The translations under genes were made by a program, and so were the position numbers. The notes beneath the pieces are model-generated. The model saw only the letters and a list, made by a program, of their open reading frames with translations, ran no database searches and was not told the DNA's origin. From Sporomusaceae bacterium (GTDB taxonomy: Bacteria; Bacillota_C; Negativicutes; Sporomusales_B; UBA7701), in contig JALHDI010000023.1 of NCBI GenBank assembly GCA_022839045.1, positions 1 through 64,000 of the forward strand: a stretch of 64,000 nt of DNA, given 5' to 3'. Within the stretch, counting starts at the first letter, position 1. Every line of letters begins with the position of its first letter. Below are positions 60,557-64,000 of the stretch, piece by piece.

Positions 60557-61822
60557 TTACAGCACGTCGGCCATGATGATCCGGCAGTTGCTGTTGAGGA
60601 TGATGTTGCGGCCGGCGATGATCTGGCCGGTGATCGTCGAGTTGGCGTTGACGATCAGGTCGCGGCCGGCGATCAGTACCGCCTTGTTCAGGTTGACGTT
60701 GGAGTTGATGTATATGTCGCGGCCGGCCATGAACAGCCCGTAGCCGGTCAGGTGCAGGTCGGCGCCGGTCAGATCCGAGTTGGAGTTGATGATCAGGTCT
60801 TCTTTGGCGTAGAGCTGGATGTTGCCGACCAGGTCGACGTTGGAGTTGATAGTGATGTTGCTGCTGCTGGCCAGGGTGAGGTTGGTGCTGGCGTTGGTGA
60901 CGACGTTGTCGCCGATGTTGATCGGGCCGTTGGCGAAGATGGTGACGTCGCCGCTCGTGCCGCCGGTGGCCGACAGGACGGTGTGGGAATTGGTGTTAAG
61001 GCCGCCGCTGACATAGTAGGTGCCCGACAGCGCGTTGGTGCCGGACGACGGTGCGCCGCTCAGCGGCGTTGCGCTCGAATAGGTCGCCGGTGCGAGCGAA
61101 ATCGGGATAGGAGGGACAATGAGGTTGACGCCCGTCTGGATAGTCGCGCCGCTTTGGTTGGTGATATTGGAGGCGCTGGTGGCAAGGATGCCGCCCTCGA
61201 TGGAGACGTTATGATTGATGGTGAGGTTGGTGCCGATGTTGTAGGAGATATAGCCGGAGTTCTGCATCGTTTCAATGATGTCGTTGGCGAGTGGCGGCGG
61301 CGGGTTGGGCGGGTTGGGGTTGTCAGAACCTCCGCCCCAATTTCCTGCTCCTACCGGTGGGAGGGGGTCGTCGTCATAAACGACCAGCCCGCCCGGGACG
61401 TTGTCAAGAACAGCGATTTTTCCCTTCGCCTCTTTGATATAGCCGCCGCCCACGCTCCCCCTGGCGGTAATGGTGTAATACTGACGCGGCGTCGGCCCTT
61501 GGTTATTTGTGGGCATGGGGTCGATCATGACGTAATAGTTGGCGTTGCTGTTGTCTCTCAAAGGAACATTGACGATGTTCTGTTCGTCAAGGGGGGTAAG
61601 CCAGCTCCAGTTGGTGCTGCGGGCGATCATGGCGGCGTAAGCCCGCTTAACGCCGGCCTCGGCGGCGTAGCGCGCCTGGAGGGCGTCACGGTCGCTGACC
61701 GCCGAGCGGGATTCCATCGTCAGCATCGGCAACAGGCCGGCGATAATAATACCCAGGAACAGCATCGCAAAAATGGCCAGCATGGCAGCCGAGCCGCGCT
61801 CGTTGCCCCGTCGTCTATTCAT
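60557..61822 (-). CDS. PilX-like protein with C-terminal repetitive beta-helix
   Basis: The protein of about 421 aa has a prepilin-like N-terminus with a basic start and one hydrophobic helix (GSAAMLAIFAMLFLGIIIAGLL). A Pro/Gly-rich hinge (NPPNPPPPL) lies at about residue 150. The C-terminal half, about 200-421, is built of short repeats with INSN/VNAN/NSNSDL patterns, for example DLIINSNSDLTGADLHL and DLIVNANSTITGQIIAG, the mark of a right-handed beta-helix. It is last in a three-gene pseudopilin operon. I chose ATG 61822 after AAAGGAGC. It is probably a surface or pilus-tip adhesin-like protein (inference). Confidence 0.78.
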   Translation of the reverse strand: MNRRRGNERGSAAMLAIFAMLFLGIIIAGLLPMLTMESRSAVSDRDALQARYAAEAGVKRAYAAMIARSTNWSWLTPLDEQNIVNVPLRDNSNANYYVMIDPMPTNNQGPTPRQYYTITARGSVGGGYIKEAKGKIAVLDNVPGGLVVYDDDPLPPVGAGNWGGGSDNPNPPNPPPPLANDIIETMQNSGYISYNIGTNLTINHNVSIEGGILATSASNITNQSGATIQTGVNLIVPPIPISLAPATYSSATPLSGAPSSGTNALSGTYYVSGGLNTNSHTVLSATGGTSGDVTIFANGPINIGDNVVTNASTNLTLASSSNITINSNVDLVGNIQLYAKEDLIINSNSDLTGADLHLTGYGLFMAGRDIYINSNVNLNKAVLIAGRDLIVNANSTITGQIIAGRNIILNSNCRIIMADVL

Positions 61823-61850
61823 GGGTTGCTCCTTTCGCCGGCGCCGGCGG

Positions 61851-62366
61851 CTAGATTGACCCGGTCCGCACATCTGTCGACAAGGTGATGGTGGCGGCGG
61901 TCGCACCCGTCCCGCTCGTCGCCGTTAGCGTAATCCTGATTATCCGGTCATCATTGGGCGCAGCGGCGCGGGTAAATGTGGGCGCCTGGACTAGACCGTT
62001 GCCGAGGAGAAGATTGCCGGCGGGGCGGGTGATTACGATCAAGTTGGTTTCGGCGTCGGTGGTGCCACGGTAAATTCTCCTGCTTTCCCCGTCCCGGGTG
62101 GTGTAACTGATCTCGTTGGCGGGCACTCCCGCCGCCGGGGCGGTGACCGTGCTGTAACGAAGCTCCTCGCTGATTGCGTTCAGGACGCTACGGACATGGT
62201 TGAAGCTTGCTTCCTGGTTAACGCCGTAGCTCTGGACGCTGACGGATGAAGAGAGCACGCCGAACACGGCCGCCATGACAAGGGCCATGACCGCCATGCC
62301 GATTACCAGTTCCACCAGGGTAAGGCCCCGCTGATTATTATGGCTTATCATCATTGCCCTCGTCAT
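61851..62366 (-). CDS. PilW-like prepilin
   Basis: The 171-aa type IV prepilin has the peptidase site and helix NQRGLTLVELVIGMAVMALV (cleavage after RG, Glu at +5). The rest is beta-rich. It overlaps the upstream pilV-like gene by 4 bases and is followed by the PilX-like gene. Confidence 0.87.
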   Translation of the reverse strand: MTRAMMISHNNQRGLTLVELVIGMAVMALVMAAVFGVLSSSVSVQSYGVNQEASFNHVRSVLNAISEELRYSTVTAPAAGVPANEISYTTRDGESRRIYRGTTDAETNLIVITRPAGNLLLGNGLVQAPTFTRAAAPNDDRIIRITLTATSGTGATAATITLSTDVRTGSI

Positions 62367-62737
62367 TGCTGGTAGTAGTAGCCGGTCATCCGGACCGAGC
62401 CGTTGGCGCCGCCCGCTTCCGTCCAGGTAACCGTGACCTCGACCGGCACTAGTTTAGGAAGATAGTTAACCTGCGATACGGCGAGCTGAGCGACATCGAC
62501 GGTAAACGGCGCTACCGTTGTCCTAGCCGGGAGAGTGATGGCCGTCTGCCTGTCGTACCTTTTCAGACCTTCAAGCGTATCCTGGGCGATATTAAGTGCT
62601 CTTACTTGATTGGTCGATGAAATCGTCACCACGGCCGCCTGGCGATAGGCCACGGCCAAGGCGGTGAGGGCGATGGCGACGATGACCACGCCGATTAGAG
62701 CGTCGATCAGTATCCAGCCCCGTTCGTTGTTTCTCAT
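62363..62737 (-). CDS. PilV-like prepilin
   Basis: The 124-aa protein has a prepilin N-terminus (NERGWILIDALIGVVIVAIA) with Asp in place of the usual Glu at +5 (LIDALIG). It is first gene of the minor-pilin operon. The pilus assembly genes are not in the window. Confidence 0.83.
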   Translation of the reverse strand: MRNNERGWILIDALIGVVIVAIALTALAVAYRQAAVVTISSTNQVRALNIAQDTLEGLKRYDRQTAITLPARTTVAPFTVDVAQLAVSQVNYLPKLVPVEVTVTWTEAGGANGSVRMTGYYYQQ

Positions 62738-62953
62738 CCCGCCTACCCCCTCATCACGACGAAAGAAAATATAGCATTGGTCAATTTCGGCGCCAAACGC
62801 CCGATTCCTTGTGCCGGTGTCGGGCGTCGGCGCATTTTGTCCGAAAATATGCGGCCGCGCGGCGGGCGGAAAAGTTCTCCTGCACATTGTTATCCATCCT
62901 CCGACAGGGATTTCGGCGCGGACGGCGAATATAGCTTGTTTAGGGAGGGGGAT

Positions 62954-63178
62954 ATGATGGCAATGCACTATCTCGATATGCTGGGGGAAACCTGTCCGCA
63001 CCCCCTGCTCATGGCGCAGGCGAAGCTGGAGACGATGGCCAGCGGCGACTGTCTGGTGATCGAATCCGACTTCAGCCGCTCGGTCCGCAACATCCTGGCC
63101 TGGGCCGACAAGAACGGCCATCGTTTCGACGTCGAAGAGGTCGAGAAGGGCGTCTGGCAGGTCAAAATAATAAAATGA
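62954..63178 (+). CDS. TusA-like sulfur carrier protein
   Basis: The 74-aa TusA-fold protein has the motif CPHPLLMAQ near residue 14 (His in place of the Ile in CPIP). GGGAGGGGG precedes the start at ATG 62954 (62957 is also possible). It is convergent with the LysR gene, repeating the TusA/LysR arrangement at 46.5-47.6 kb. Confidence 0.87.
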   Translation: MMAMHYLDMLGETCPHPLLMAQAKLETMASGDCLVIESDFSRSVRNILAWADKNGHRFDVEEVEKGVWQVKIIK

Positions 63179-63187
63179 CGGCGCTAA

Positions 63188-63222
63188 AAAGCCCCGGTTG
63201 CTTTATAGGCAACCGGGGCTTT
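63188..63222. terminator. Bidirectional terminator
   Basis: The 14-bp stem AAAGCCCCGGTTGC / GCAACCGGGGCTTT has a 7-nt loop and lies between the convergent tusA-like and lysR genes. Confidence 0.92.
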
Positions 63223-63234
63223 CGTATTGTGTGT

Positions 63235-64000
63235 TCAGCAGACTTCCAGCTCGCCCGGCGAGGTGATGAAGCGGATGAAGCGCTTGGCGACGCCGGTAAG
63301 GTCGTCGTCGCGGTACACGAGGTTGTATTCCACCCGCGGGTCGACGTTTTCGATCGCCAGGGCGAGAATGTTGCCGTGGCGCAGCTCCTTCTGCACGGTC
63401 AGCCGCAGGCCGACGGAAACGCCGTGGCCGTTCTCGACCGCCGTCTTGATGGCGCTGGCGCTCGAGATGGACGTGCTCGGCTTGAGGTCGGCGAAGCGCA
63501 TGTTCAGCGGCCTGAGCGCCTCGTCGAGGAGCAGGTGGAGCTCCGACCCTTCCTCGCGGAGAATCAGGCGGTTCTTTAACAGTTCGTCGAGCGTGACGGT
63601 CGTCCGGCCCGCCCAGTGGGCGTTGTTAGGGACGATGGCCACAAGCTCGTCGGTGAACACCGTCTTGACGGTCAGCCCTTTGTAGCTGCGGACGGGGCAC
63701 TCGACGATGGCCAGGTCGACATCCTTGTCGTATATCTTAGTGACGATCTCCTGGGGGTTGTCGATCTCCAGGTTGATCTGTAGGTCGGGATACTTGTCCT
63801 TGAAGGTCCAGATGCCGCAGGCGAGGGCGTGGCCGCCGACGGTGGGCGTGGCGCCGACGATGAGCTTTTGGTTCTTTTCGTCGGCCATGCTGGTGAGTTT
63901 GCGTTCCAGGTCTTCGTGCAGTTCGAGGATCTGCTTGGCGTAGTCGAACAGCACCGTGCCCGCCGGCGTGAGCGTCACGCCGTGAGGGGTCCGCTCGAAC
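63235..64000 (-). CDS. LysR-family regulator, 5' part beyond the window
   Basis: The visible 255 or so residues cover the effector domain (VTLTPAGTVLFDYAKQILELH, VGATPTVGGHALACGIWTF, NGHGVSVGL) of a LysR regulator. The N-terminal helix-turn-helix lies past position 64000. It resembles the LysR at 46695-47594 and is also convergent with a tusA-like gene. Confidence 0.9.
   Translation of the reverse strand, partial: FERTPHGVTLTPAGTVLFDYAKQILELHEDLERKLTSMADEKNQKLIVGATPTVGGHALACGIWTFKDKYPDLQINLEIDNPQEIVTKIYDKDVDLAIVECPVRSYKGLTVKTVFTDELVAIVPNNAHWAGRTTVTLDELLKNRLILREEGSELHLLLDEALRPLNMRFADLKPSTSISSASAIKTAVENGHGVSVGLRLTVQKELRHGNILALAIENVDPRVEYNLVYRDDDLTGVAKRFIRFITSPGELEVC

Noticed and set aside
60545..61888. 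A 447-codon plus-strand frame opposite the beta-helix gene
   Set aside because: It is a Val/Asp/Gly repeat produced by reading the repetitive gene backwards. The pilin-type anchor supports the minus strand.

Overview
The window looks like a chromosomal stretch from a high-GC, diderm member of the Firmicutes, most likely class Negativicutes, family Sporomusaceae or a close relative. The core genes are of Firmicutes type: a SigA-like sigma factor, the TrmK/Nif3/zinc-ribbon block, class A RNase P RNA and a ydaO riboswitch. The window also encodes an outer-membrane TonB receptor with ExbB, ExbD and TonB, which requires an outer membrane. Anaerobic traits include a membrane-bound uptake [NiFe] hydrogenase, 4-hydroxybutyryl-CoA dehydratase, radical-SAM haem genes of the NirJ1/NirJ2 type, futalosine-route menaquinone synthesis and a probable selenoprotein. 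The taxonomic call is inference from gene content.

Layout. 1-6.2 kb: housekeeping genes (sigA, three tRNAs, thpR, trmK, Nif3, thiE, rnpB). 6.2-13.4 kb: stress and redox genes (nitroreductase, ferritin-like protein, GDT1-type exporter, thioredoxin), a two-component system with a Met/Gly-rich sensor loop, a 5'-nucleotidase and tatA. 13.4-21.9 kb: a structured leader with terminator, a polyferredoxin, nirJ1 (broken) and nirJ2, then hydrogenase genes hyaABCD plus a HupH-like gene, ending in a small gene with an in-frame UGA and a bSECIS-like hairpin. 21.9-28 kb: DUF1540, aroH, mqnE, a glycosyltransferase, a CAP-domain protein and a second two-component system. 28-34.5 kb: a sigma-54 activator with its -24/-12 promoters and upstream dyads, controlling a metallo-beta-lactamase-like gene, abfD and a CoA-transferase. 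34.6-44.4 kb: a cobalamin riboswitch followed by a TonB receptor, a complete ECF importer, a beta-propeller protein and exbB-exbD-tonB. 44.5-54.3 kb: an arsenic operon (arsC-arsR-acr3), a sulfur-transfer cluster (LysR, two YeeE/YedE proteins, TusA proteins, a flavoprotein), and a second arsenic operon (MarR, permease, arsM-arsN2 fusion). 54.3-64 kb: a c-di-AMP riboswitch with an NlpC/P60 hydrolase, ABC transporters, a Na/Pi symporter-like gene, an HD-domain gene, a pseudopilin operon, and TusA with a LysR gene cut by the window edge.

The strongest candidates for undescribed biology are the Cys-Sec protein beside the hydrogenase and the B12-riboswitch operon that pairs a TonB outer-membrane system with an ECF inner-membrane importer instead of BtuCDF. 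The sigma-54 circuit with visible activator dyads also stands out. Several genes (thpR, rnpB, nirJ1, the HD gene, the MBL gene) carry indels, exact tandem duplications or chimeric joins. These could be real mutations or assembly errors, and the raw reads should be checked before biology is built on them.
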